A stretch of DNA of 64,000 nucleotides, taken from positions 434,001 through 498,000 of the forward strand of contig WSYJ01000086.1 in the NCBI GenBank assembly GCA_020186115.1, written 5' to 3'. Origin of the DNA: Histomonas meleagridis. Its lineage: Eukaryota > Parabasalia > Tritrichomonadida > Dientamoebidae. The translations under genes and the position numbers were made by a program. The notes under the pieces are model-generated. The model was not told the DNA's origin. It saw only the letters and a program-made list of their open reading frames with translations, and made no database searches. Below are positions 1 to 9,010 of the stretch, piece by piece. Every line of letters begins with the position of its first letter. The first letter of the stretch is position 1.

Positions 1-345
1 AACAGAATTTGTCGTTTATGTCGATTGTAACTTCTGACATCTTTTTAGTTGCATTAAAAAATCAAATTACTACTTTAAAACTAGACTTAATTTATAACCT
101 GTAACGTAACGTAACCTTGGTTTTTGCATCTCATGTTCTTTATTCTTCTTCTTTTTTCCAAAATGTCAAAGTTACAGGTAACGTTACGTTACAAGTTATA
201 GTTAGATTTTTCGCACATGCTTATTTTAAACTCGACCGTTAATCCTAATTTTCAATCATCCTCTATCGTTAATGCTATCTTTTATGTAGCGCGGCTTGAA
301 GCGAGCGTATCACGCGAAGCTTCAATAGCGCTGTGTGTGTGTGTG
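1..345. other. Left flank outside the inverted block
   Basis: No gene is recognised. The stretch holds a 24 bp imperfect inverted repeat (93-116 and 177-200). From about 240 to 345 there is a more GC-rich segment containing a (GT)n run, which abuts the point where similarity to the second copy of the big inverted block stops. The BspA-like frame continues into this segment for about 30 unrelated codons before a stop, so the natural C-terminus of that copy is lost here. Confidence 0.5.
93..200. repeat. Imperfect 24 bp inverted repeat around GTAACGTTACG-like core
   Basis: Arms 93-116 and 177-200 are reverse complements with two mismatches; both contain the alternating GTAACGTAACG pattern. The loop is 60 bp. 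This could be a small foldback element or a terminal repeat of something decayed; no coding capacity is seen between the arms. Confidence 0.6.
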
Positions 346-1368
346 TTCCTTCATAATTATTTAATACCATAATATATGTTGTTTTAACACCTGCAAATGC
401 ATTTTCTCCGATTGTACTTGGTTCTGTGGTACCATTATAATATATATACTGAAGATTAGAGCATCCATTAAATGCACTTTCACCAATTTCTTTGGATCCA
501 ATCATTACTGTTTCTAATGATGTACATTGTAAAAACACAGATAGCTCTATTGTAGTCAAACTATCCGGAAGTGTAATGGATTTCAAACTTGAACAACCTC
601 TAAATCCAGCCTCACACAAAGTTTCTAATGTATCTGTCTGGAAAGTCACATTTTATAATGAGGTACAATCCAAAAATGCATTCGAATTGATTTTGGAGCC
701 TGAAAATGTCAGTGATACACTTTTCAAACTTTGAACAATATGCAAATGCACCTGCGCCAATATAGTAATCAGTTACTATAACTAATGTATCCTATGACGT
801 ACAACGAATAAAAGCATCTTGATAGACATCAATGTTTTGAAGATTTAATGTTTTAAGTGATGTGCATTGGGCAAATGCATTAGACCTTATATATTCACAA
901 TGACTGAAATCAATTTCAGTTAATGAAGTGCATCCTTGACAAATGCCATAAGAATAATAAGTGCAACCACTTGGAAGTGATATACTTTTCAATGATGTAC
1001 AGCCAGAGAAAACATAATTACCGGTGCCATTTCTAATAGGACCACTGAATGTAATTGATTCCAAATAAGTGTTATTAGAAAATGCATAATCCAGTATGTT
1101 AGTTACATCTGAGGGAACTATAATGTGCAGTGATTGTTGTGATTCCTCCACTATTAATAACTAAACCATTTACACTCTCATTGAAGGATTATTATTATAG
1201 GTAGGATAGCTGTTTTCATAACTATCTAAATATAGTATACCATTAATTAATTGATCACTTAATGATAGGTTGAAAAAATAAAGAAATCATTGAAATTAAA
1301 ATTAATTTAGAAATCAGATAAGATATAAATAAATATAAATAAATATGAAGTGAATAAAATATTTTCAT
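346..1368 (-). pseudogene. BspA-like leucine-rich repeat surface protein, truncated copy
   Basis: BspA-like (TpLRR) proteins are a large trichomonad surface family. Reading on the minus strand, a hydrophobic N-terminal signal segment (from 1368) is followed by several ~23-residue LRRs of the type 'F-x-x-C-x-S-L-x-x-I-x-L-P'. The frame is broken by a homopolymer indel near 1270, further shifts near 1150-1190, a TAG near 795 that the other copy shares, and a shift near 733. The copy lacks the Pro/Glu/Thr-rich stalk and membrane anchor present in the other copy, because the duplication breakpoint at 346 replaces them with unrelated sequence and a stop at 275. It is a truncated relic even if the indels are assembly errors. 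Confidence 0.75.
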
Positions 1369-1767
1369 AAAAATTACAAAGTAAGTTCGACAAATATAAT
1401 GAAAACCAATATTAAATTGTATAAACAAGAATGACATCATTGATTTTTGGATGTTTCAAACATAAGATTTTTGGCTTTGTTGATCATTGTTCATATTTTT
1501 AGTAAAATGCCAAATTATTCAGAAAAGATCGACGAACAAGCCTGACAAATCCCCTCAATATTCAATGATCATTTCTAAAATTTGCTTTTTCAGAGCGAAG
1601 AACAAAAAATTGAATTTTTTTGGCAATTTTTTTTCACGAATTTAATTAAAGAATTCAAAGAACCACTTATAAATTTTGTATAAGCTTTTCCATATGAAAA
1701 CAAAAAATTTAGTGTGTTATATCACTTGAATGATGATGAAAACTTTGATTGCGTTAAATTGAATTTT
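1369..1767. other. AT-rich spacer between BspA-like gene and capsid-like ORF
   Basis: No coding region or RNA gene recognised. The same sequence is present in the other block at 50004-50403. Confidence 0.5.
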
Positions 1768-2136
1768 CTACAATATTTGATTTTTAATCATTATCAGATC
1801 TACTTGACACCAAACTAAATCATTTTGTTCAACATAAAATTCTAATTCAATATCACCAACTAAATCATTTGGATATAAATCAAATGCTTGTAAAGCTAAT
1901 ATATCTTCAAATAAAAATTTCATTTCAAATTCGATATCATGTTTATTTCCATCTGCAATTGTATTTAAATCAACATAAGTATCACAAACAGATCGAGAAT
2001 ATTCTGAAAGATTTTCATATAAAGAATGTGTATATTTCCTAGTTTTCTTTTCAGCATAAGGTTTAATTGTAGAATAACAATAACCTTCACGACAACATTC
2101 ATTTTGTTGATAACCAGTAGGAATATTATTAGACAT
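1768..2136 (-). CDS. Capsid-like (jelly-roll-like) ORF of a Maverick/Polinton-type remnant, left copy
   Basis: A 122-residue ORF starting at an ATG, identical in protein sequence to its counterpart at 49635-50003. It has a Cys-rich start (QNECCREGYCYS) and an acidic, aromatic, beta-strand-rich second half. I infer a jelly-roll capsid-type protein from this strand pattern and from its neighbours; this is not a family assignment from a diagnostic motif. It follows, a few bases downstream, the gene that the Tc1-like element interrupted, so the two probably formed one transcription unit. Perfect conservation of the reading frame in both copies is notable among decayed neighbours. It could equally be an unknown trichomonad gene. 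Confidence 0.4.
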   Translation of the reverse strand: MSNNIPTGYQQNECCREGYCYSTIKPYAEKKTRKYTHSLYENLSEYSRSVCDTYVDLNTIADGNKHDIEFEMKFLFEDILALQAFDLYPNDLVGDIELEFYVEQNDLVWCQVDLIMIKNQIL

Positions 2137-2182
2137 AATTTGTAATTAATCTAATAATTGATTAGTTCTCTTAAAACCTGTA

Positions 2183-3407
2183 AATAAAGCTTGATCAAAA
2201 ACGATAACCCACCATTTTAAATCAAATCATAAAAATATTGAATAGGTAGTGGTACTTCTTTTTTTAACACTTATTTGAAATGTTTACTTACGATCATGTC
2301 ACATATATGAATATATGAATTGCAGACTCTTAGTATCCGTTGGGCTCTCCTTGACGCTTAATTATATTGTTCAGCCTGTTTGGCATCGAATCGACAAGGT
2401 TCTTAATCAAGTTTTCATCAATTGAATTCCAAACCTCGGATATAGCATTAACCAATTCATCAATAAATTGGGGCTGTAACTCTTCCACTCTTTTCTTTAG
2501 TATTGACCACAAGTTCTCTATGACATTCAAGTCAGGATAATTTGTTGGCCAGTTCTCAAGAACATTGCATCGACTTTTCAAATATTCCATTCTTTTTTGC
2601 TTGTGTGTGAACTTGCTCCATCTTGGAGTAGGGTCCCCCATCCTTCATCATATACGTTATTCATTCCTCGTATCAAGTCAGAACGTTCGATGCATTCGTG
2701 AATGTATACTTCAGAATCAATGTTCCCTCTGATTGCAATAAGTGGTGTTTATAATTATAACTTATTCCACCAAAGATCATAACCTTTGAGGTGAACTTAG
2801 TTTTTTTCCGAAACAGATTTCGCCTCTTCTTCTCCACAACCAGCGATGGTTGTTGTCTAAGTAAAAACAGGATTCATCAACAAATAAAACATTTTTCCAG
2901 TTTGTATTTTGTTGAATGTGATATTGAGAAAAACTGATTCGCTTTTGTTTTTGATCATTGGTAAGCAAGAACGTTTCCTTTGGCGGCAAATAATTAAACC
3001 CAAGGCTCTTTCTTACTTTGTACACTGTGCCATAACTAATTTTATTTTCTTCTGATAACAGATCAGCTATCGTTCAGGTTCCCATTCTCCTGTTATTTAT
3101 AGTCATATTGTTGACCTTATCCGTTAATTCCGAGTTAATGATGGAAGGTCTTCCAATATGAGAATTTTGGTGTAAAACAGAATTATTCAATAATTCATTG
3201 CTAACCATTCGAACAAATTTTCTGCAATGACCTGTTTCTCTCTCGATCTCAGAGTCATTTTTTCCCTGTCAGATTAGCTGTATCACTTCTAGGCGCCTCT
3301 AAATCATACATTGACTCATCATCTTGAACTCAGATTCCATGGAACGATTAATTATAAACAGTATCCATTCAATTAGGTGGGATATCGTTTTTGATCAAGC
3401 TTCATTT
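2183..3407 (-). mobile_element. Tc1/mariner-type DNA transposon (DD34E), left copy
   Basis: 1225 bp element flanked by TA (2181-2182 and 3408-3409). The ends are inverted repeats of about 31 bp, with the shared core GCTTGATCAAAAACGAT and then A[T/A]CCCACC. Joining the flanks at a single TA restores an open frame of the interrupted upstream gene, which fits Tc1/mariner insertion with TA target duplication. The other block has the element at the same site (48354-49588), so the insertion predates the duplication. Confidence 0.85.
2330..3322 (-). pseudogene. Tc1-like DDE transposase, broken (left copy)
   Basis: On the minus strand: an N-terminal helix-turn-helix region (QLISQGKN..., GRPSII), then the first catalytic Asp in FVDESCFYLD, the second in QDGASSHTS, and the final Glu in PDLNVIENLW. 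Spacing from the second Asp to the Glu is 34 residues, i.e. DD34E as in Tc1. The frame is interrupted by stops near the N-terminus and by indels; this copy lacks about 9 bp present in the other copy near 2810, after the first catalytic Asp. The first catalytic motif is intact here (VDES) but reads VDRS in the other copy. A non-autonomous relic. Confidence 0.85.
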
Positions 3408-3717
3408 TAGCTAAATTCTCAGGATCTTGTAAATTACTAGAATTAATAGCTTTTGATAATTGTATAGTTATTCTAATTTTAAAATAAATAAAACCTTCAA
3501 TTATTTGTGAAATCATATGATCACCATGAGTAATTATTAATCTAGTTTCTTGAGATTGATTAAAAGGAGCATTTTGATCATTACAATCTTCAGTTCTTAA
3601 AATAAAAAAACGAGTACCATCATTTTTAGTAATTAAATCTTTAAGACGATCAAAATAAACTCCAACATTAATTTGATCATCTTGTTCATTTTTGAATTGC
3701 GTATTATTATCATACAT
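3373..3717 (-). pseudogene. Capsid-like ORF truncated by the Tc1-like insertion, left copy
   Basis: Starts at ATG 3717 and runs 114 codons. The last codons (from KMKLDQKRYPT) are encoded by the transposon terminal repeat, so the natural C-terminus was displaced by the insertion at TA 3408-3409. The segment GFIYFKIRITIQLSK resembles a beta-strand edge of a jelly-roll capsid domain; this is an inference. About a tenth of the residues differ from the copy at 48044-48388, far more than elsewhere in the duplicated block. Confidence 0.5.
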
Positions 3718-3752
3718 TGATAAAATGATAATATTTTTTTCATAATTTTTAA

Positions 3753-4027
3753 ATGGGCTGAAATGTTTGGAATAAAATTAAAAACGGAATAAAGAAAATA
3801 GGACCTTCACTTAATAAAGGCAAAAAGAAGGATTCACAAAAATTAGTCCTAATATTGTGAAAGGTTATGAATTTGCTAAACAACATATAGAAGACATTAA
3901 TAAAATAAAATTTCTTAAAAAGTTACCTGTGGATAAAATATTCGAAATCGGTGATAAAATAATCCCATCGTTTAAAAATATAGGTAATGAAGCAAATGAC
4001 AAGATCCATCTTATATTTTATCAATAA
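3753..4027 (+). pseudogene. Small Lys/Ile-rich ORF remnant, possibly minor virion protein (left copy)
   Basis: Reads as an amphipathic, Lys-rich peptide (segments KIKNGIKKI, KISPNIVKGYEFAKQ, FLKKLPVDKIFEIGDKI) with frameshifts at A/G runs near 3810-3830. The counterpart at 47736-48008 is open over its last 68 codons. Such 'WNKIKNG / GAIAK' peptides recall small membrane-active minor capsid proteins in Polinton-like elements, but no diagnostic motif is present. Confidence 0.35.
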
Positions 4028-4061
4028 ATAAAATTAATAATTAATTTTTATTATTATTTAT

Positions 4062-4329
4062 CGCTTGGAATTTATGGAACAAAATTAAAAATGGATTTAA
4101 AAATACAGGTGCTTGGATCAGAGATAAAATCATAATATTAGTTGGTATATTTGTTGGTGATGTTTGGAATAAAGTAGCCAAACCTGTTGTAAATACAGTA
4201 GGTAAGATATTTGGAATTGAAAATTAACCTGGACATGCAGGTGCTATTGCAAAAGAAATTAAAATAGCAGATAAATTCTCACCTGTTATAGATGGTGTAG
4301 CAAATGCACTAGTTGGTCAAAAGTCATAA
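4062..4329 (+). pseudogene. Small amphipathic ORF remnant, second (left copy)
   Basis: An open reading of about 90 codons without its own clear ATG: LWNKIKNGFKNTGAWIRDK, then VWNKVAKPVVNTVGKIFGIEN, a TAA at ~4226, then PGHAGAIAKEIKIADKF up to the TAA at 4327-4329. Both block copies share the internal TAA; the other copy also has TGA where this one has TGG (W). The 'WNKIKNG' start repeats that of the preceding ORF, suggesting tandem duplication or one split gene. Confidence 0.3.
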
Positions 4330-4374
4330 TGAAATATTATTTATATATATATTGTTTTGAATATTTGAAACTAC

Positions 4375-4429
4375 ACTATGCCGAATCCCAGGCGTTTTTT
4401 AAGGACGCCTGCATCCCATTTGTCATAGT
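4375..4429. repeat. 55 bp palindrome between small ORFs (left copy)
   Basis: Imperfect inverted repeat: ACTATGCCGAAT / CCC / AGGCGT, loop TTTTTTAAGG, then ACGCCT / GCATCCC / ATTTGTCATAGT. It lies between the small amphipathic ORF and the 68-codon ORF transcribed away from it, and is conserved at 47334-47388. It could be a terminator or regulatory hairpin of the element. Confidence 0.6.
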
Positions 4430-4481
4430 TTAGTTCCAAAAATTCATTGTTATTTAATAAAATTTAAATCATTTTTTATAA

Positions 4482-4688
4482 ATGTCGAATTATAAACATA
4501 AGGTTATAGTAACCTATCACAGCAAAAATAGGTTGAATATTCCTGAAATTACAAATCTAAAAGATATAGGGAAACATAAAAAAGTATCATTTACAAATAC
4601 AATTATATTTAAGAAACCAATCCCATTTTCAGCTTTAAAACAAAATAGTGAAATATATGTATCACGTTATGAAAAAGAAAATAAATAA
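4482..4688 (+). CDS. 68-residue ORF of the capsid-like module, left copy
   Basis: ATG-initiated ORF, basic (Lys-rich), differing from its counterpart at 47074-47280 by a single residue (Lys/Arg near residue 53). No recognised domain. A conserved frame in both copies and its position inside the Maverick-like segment suggest a small virion or DNA-binding protein, but this is only context. Confidence 0.45.
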   Translation: MSNYKHKVIVTYHSKNRLNIPEITNLKDIGKHKKVSFTNTIIFKKPIPFSALKQNSEIYVSRYEKENK

Positions 4689-5338
4689 ACATCATTTATT
4701 TGTTTATTATAATTTAAGTGTCCTTGAAAATGATCTGGCTTTAAATCGAATGCGGTCTGTGTTGTTTCGTTTTTATGTTGGTTTTTAACCATTACATTAT
4801 TCAATAATGTACGATTAATTTCATCATTCCATGACTCATAGATGTATGATTCATACCATCGTCCAAATTTACATTACAATTCATAACTTAAAACTATTTC
4901 TAAATAATGAACATTTTGATTTAACGGTGGTTGCTTATTTTCAGTAATTGGGATTGAAATTCGAATGGAATTATCAAAAAATTCTATTAATTGTTTGTGT
5001 ACAAAATAAAAATCGGAGAAATTATTATGTTTTATTATCATCCCTAGGGTCCTTGGGATCGTCCCGACCGCATTATATACCTACCTCAATTTACGCGAAT
5101 AATGATTTCAAGTATTAATATAACATTGAAGTATAAGCTATTAAAGGAAAGAGGATGTTTCTAAACCTTATTTTGAACTTCATGGGAATTTCTCGTATGG
5201 TGGTATAAATCTCAGGCTTATATTAGAATTTTGTAATGGAAACAAAAATTTATGTGGACAAAACCCACAGAAATATTTATGTGGACATTTCTATATACAT
5301 ACACCTATGTTAGCAAGTGGAAGCATCTTAAACTTGCT
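4689..5338. other. Spacer with GC-rich motif, left copy
   Basis: No gene is recognised. 5041-5085 holds a GC-rich island (CCCTAGGG, GGGATCGTCCC) ending in CCGACCGCATTATATACCT, a motif that recurs at 46675-46720 (second block) and immediately after the perfect hairpin at 52028-52075. Confidence 0.5.
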
Positions 5339-5461
5339 TCATAATAAGTTGTATTTTTTATAAATTTCTTCATTAGGATCATGTTTAATCTTAATAGACA
5401 AAGGTATACTATATTCAGTCTTTTTGATAAGTAAGGGATTGTAAAAATAAAGTTTTTTCAT
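5339..5461 (-). CDS. Short ORF of unknown function, left copy
   Basis: Begins MKKLYFYNPLLIKKTEYS and runs 40 codons. The counterpart at 46301-46456 is 51 codons because a homopolymer A difference shifts the end of this copy. Rich in Lys, Tyr and Ile. No function can be assigned. It may be the start of a longer decayed gene of the Maverick-like segment. Confidence 0.3.
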   Translation of the reverse strand: MKKLYFYNPLLIKKTEYSIPLSIKIKHDPNEEIYKKYNLL

Positions 5462-5650
5462 GTTTTTTTTTTTAAAATTAACGAGAAAATAAACGATCAA
5501 AATAATGTGAAAAAGTTGTATGCTGTTTTCAATATAAGGAAAAGTGCCTTATCAAAGAGAGTGAAGTAGCTCTACGATTATTATGCATTCAATTGCGACG
5601 GCTTGAACCTTGATGCTATAGCTCGAGAGAACTTCACTTTTGCTGGGTAA

Positions 5651-8541
5651 ATGGGAGAAGAACTCCATGCAAAGGTTTGCTTTACAAAAATGCTAACACA
5701 AAAGAGGAAGAAGTGGGATGATGGTATAGCAATAATTAAACATTCAAAAAGAATTTTCAAAATCGTTATAGATTTGAAATCAGAGATTTAGAAGGAACAA
5801 TCGTCGAAAATTCTATTTATAAATCAGAAGAAGGAGTTCCTCCAGTTGGTGAAGATCTTCGAGTCGGAAAACTTATAGTTAATATTGACTCATACGATTC
5901 AGGTTCAACCGAAGAAAAAAAGGAAGAACCACCTCCACCACCTCCAAGGACATTAGTTCGCCCAATTCGAACAGCAGGTGCTAACAGATTTGTAGCTCCT
6001 CGATCTATTCCTCTTCATCAAACCAGAAATTCACCAGAAAAACAAAGCCCAGAGAGAACCCATGTCCCACATCTTAATGTCCAAGTACAACCAAGTCCAA
6101 TAAAGTCAAGTCAACCAGTAATTACTGTTCCAGAAGAACCACCCAAGACAATTCTTGTTAAACCGCGGACATTTGATGAGATTTTAAACTTCTATTCAGA
6201 CAATCCTTCGCCACTTGATCAATTTAAAGTCACCAAGTCAATCAACGAAATCACACTTACGCATGAAACCAATCTCAGCTCGATAAAGGAAAGCATGCAA
6301 GACGGTACCAAACGAAAACGCCCTGACGAAAGCCTTTCATACGAAGATTTCCCCGTTGATCCGAACACTGACTTTAAGTCTCCACAAAGGACGACTGGCT
6401 ATGAGTCAACTGACGTCAACCAAACGAAAGACAACATCATTGCGATCAGCTGGGGCGGGAAACTTGCTCCCAAAGTTCCGACGGTTCCATTTGAATTTGA
6501 ATGCCTCGACGATTACAAAACCGCTTTTTTAGATGGGATTTCATATGAGTTAAATTACAAAATCAATGAAGTGTATAAGATGTATGTTGCAGCGTTATTT
6601 TCTGCATCCAACAAAGCGCCTCGTTGTAAAGCGCATGGTCCTGCAGCATTTAACGTTGACAAAAAAGGGAATTATTATTACAAGTGTAAACAGTGTAATT
6701 TTTATCAACCAATTCAACCGGACATAATCACGCCATCAAGGAGAGATGTCAGGTCCATTGCGACAGTCATCAACTTTATGCATGTGCGTAACATTAGTTA
6801 TCACGAGTCAACATTAATCAGAAAGAACAACGTTTACACGCTGTACTTTTTCCGACGACAAACTTGACAATGTAGAGTACTCAAAAGATGATTTGTGGGT
6901 GATTTTCTCAGATCACATTTCCCCCATATTTGTTGTATCGGAGTCGTATGGGGTATCCCAGAGAAACCGTTTAGAAATAACACCTTTTTTTAATAATCGT
7001 TTAATTGAATTACCGATGCAAATTAAAGTCACATCAATTCGTTTATTTAATGTCCAATCAGAGAAGTTATCCATTTCCAAATTATTTAGTTTAGATGAGA
7101 GTAGTTTACCAATTTTACCTGTATTACTTAATAACAATCAACAAAATGTAGTAACAAATGATTTTCTTCTTAATGATAAACAAATTGAAGAAATCCGAAA
7201 TATTGCCGAAGAAATTAGTAACGAGTATCATTTGAATGAATATCAAAAACTTTCGTTAATGAAAGTGATTGACTTTTTCCATCCAAACACTGCGACGCCG
7301 CTGTTATTAATTCACGGAATCTTTGGCGCAGGTAAAAGTAAGTTACTTTCCATCATAATAATATTCATAGACCGGATACTAAAGCTGCTTCACCTCGATG
7401 ACCAAGTGCTCATAGCCTCGTCAACAAACGTCGCAGTCGATAACATATTGAACAATTTAATCGAATACGAATTTGAGGACTTTACACGTGTCGGCTCAGT
7501 CAAAAAAATCAAAAAGAATCTTCTTCCGTATGTAACCGGCCACGGCAACGACGAAGCGATTAGCGAACTGCATTTGATAATTTCGGAGACTGATAACAGT
7601 GAGCGGAGTGTGGTGCAACGCGCATTAGAAAACGCGCAAAATGAATATAACCAAAAGAAATCCAAGATAGACAGCGTCAGAGTTGTAGGTGCCACTTGCG
7701 CTGCGACGTCCTTCAGCGTTATGTCGAACAAAAAGTTTTCTTTTGTCATTTTGGACGAGTGTTCGCAGCAAACGGAGCCCGTATCGTTGCTCCCAATTTC
7801 CTTCGGCTGTAAACGGCTGATCTGCGCCGGGGACCCCCTACAACTGCCGCCGACGTTAAGCAAAAGTGCGCCGAACGGTTACGGGCGGCCACTTTTCTCG
7901 CGAGTCTCCAAACGGTTTCCGCCTGTTATGCTGCAGACACAATACAGATGTCACCCGTCAATCGCTGACATATGCAGCTGTTTGTTTTATAAGGGAATGG
8001 TCAAAAACGGCGTCACCGAAGATGACCGGAGGCCAGTTCTGGAAACCCTTCCGACGATGTGTTTGTTTGATGTGAAATGCGGAGCTGAGCAATACCGAGG
8101 AGGAAGCATCTGCAACGCAGCGGAGGCAATCACAGTGGTGAACCTTGTGAAGTATTTGGTCGACGCTGGCATCAGTGCGAGAGACATTGGCGTGATCGCG
8201 TTCTACAAGGCGCAGGTGGAACTCATCTGCGAAGGTCTGACTGTGGACGGACAGCGAAAGAGAACAATTGTTGACGTGTCGACCGTGGACGCGTTCCAAG
8301 GCGACGAAAGAGAAGTTGTTATCATAACAACAGCGAAGACAAAGAAGACGGCGTTTGTGGACTCGCCCGAAAGAGTAAACGTCGCTGTGTCGCGCGCGCG
8401 AAGACATTTGTTCGTCGTGTCGAACGTAAGGCCGCTGATCGAATCAGAGCTGTGGAACACTCTGTTCGCAAGGGCGTGCAGGGCGCCCAACAAAGAATCG
8501 CGCTCGAGAACGCGCCGGACACGGGCTGGAGGCCGTTCTGA
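5651..8541 (+). CDS. ZGRF1-like SF1 DNA helicase (DUF2439 + GRF zinc finger + helicase), left copy, frameshifted
   Basis: ZGRF1-type proteins are superfamily 1B helicases of homologous recombination and crosslink repair. Three parts are visible in order. First, an N-terminal DUF2439-like domain (KVCFTKMLTQKRKKWDDG). Second, a GRF-type zinc finger near 6630-6720 (CKAH, then GNYYYKCKQCNFYQ). Third, the UPF1-like helicase core: Walker A HGIFGAGKS, Walker B DECSQQTEP, GDPLQLPPT, TQYRCHP, VDAFQGDEREVV, and VNVAVSRARRHLF. This copy is broken by extra bases in the A and T runs near 5750-5760, in the T run near 6848, and by one fewer A near 8493; the other copy is open at those places. With the other copy's A4 run the protein ends ...DTGWRPF at 8541; as written here the frame continues in an Arg-rich tail to 8851. 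The 3' half is strikingly GC-rich for this genome. Confidence 0.85.
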
Positions 8542-9010
8542 GGAAAGAGAATCAGAGACGCGCCGCACCCTCCGCGTGGATGTAATAAAGAACATTTCCG
8601 TTGCAATGTTTAAATTCGCTGTGCACAAAGTGTATAAATACTTTCGAATTACGAACGAACGCAAATGCGAATTCAGTAAAACTTTGACTGCGTTTTTGGA
8701 ATCGGCGGCAGAAGTGGAGCTGAGTCGCCCACCAACTTACTTCCGCATGACATTCGTTTTGTTTTTCATTAATTTATGTGCCAAAATTTGTCATCTGTTA
8801 TCACTTCAAAGTAATGAAATAATCATTACACATAAAGCCATTGCGTATTAATATCTTTATGGGAACTAAGATAAAGGTGATTAATAATTTTAATGCAAAT
8901 GTTTCGTGGTGGTAAACTTATGGAAAATTGGTGTAAACTTTATTTTTGTTGATGGAGCATTTGTTTATCAATTTAAAAAGTAGTTTCAATTGTGTTAACA
9001 CAATTTTGAT
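8542..9010. other. 3' region of helicase and spacer to the M60 gene
   Basis: The duplicated block ends at 8749 in this stretch. An open frame continuing from the helicase runs to 8851 but probably reflects a frameshift. From 8750 the sequence is AT-rich with no recognised gene. GTGTTAACACAATTTTGAT lies just before the M60 start codon. Confidence 0.4.

Larger units (their letters stand above)
346..8749 (+). repeat. 8.4 kb inverted duplication, left copy
   Basis: This block recurs in reverse orientation at 43015-51427. Gene order is the same throughout: BspA-like gene, capsid-like ORF, Tc1-like element, second capsid-like ORF, small ORFs, ZGRF1-like helicase. Most of the block differs only by scattered substitutions and single-base homopolymer indels, but the 3373-3717 ORF is clearly more diverged. 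Outer breakpoint at ~346 inside the BspA C-terminal coding region; inner breakpoint at ~8749, after the shared string CGCATG. Confidence 0.95.

Noticed and set aside
2183-3407. Bacterial contamination, suggested by an IS630-like transposase
   Set aside because: DD34E with TA targets is equally Tc1-like, and both copies sit inside trichomonad sequence.
8500-8851. Arg-rich C-terminal extension of the left helicase ORF
   Set aside because: It arises from one fewer A than in the other copy; the other frame stops naturally after GWRPF. Kept only as a note.
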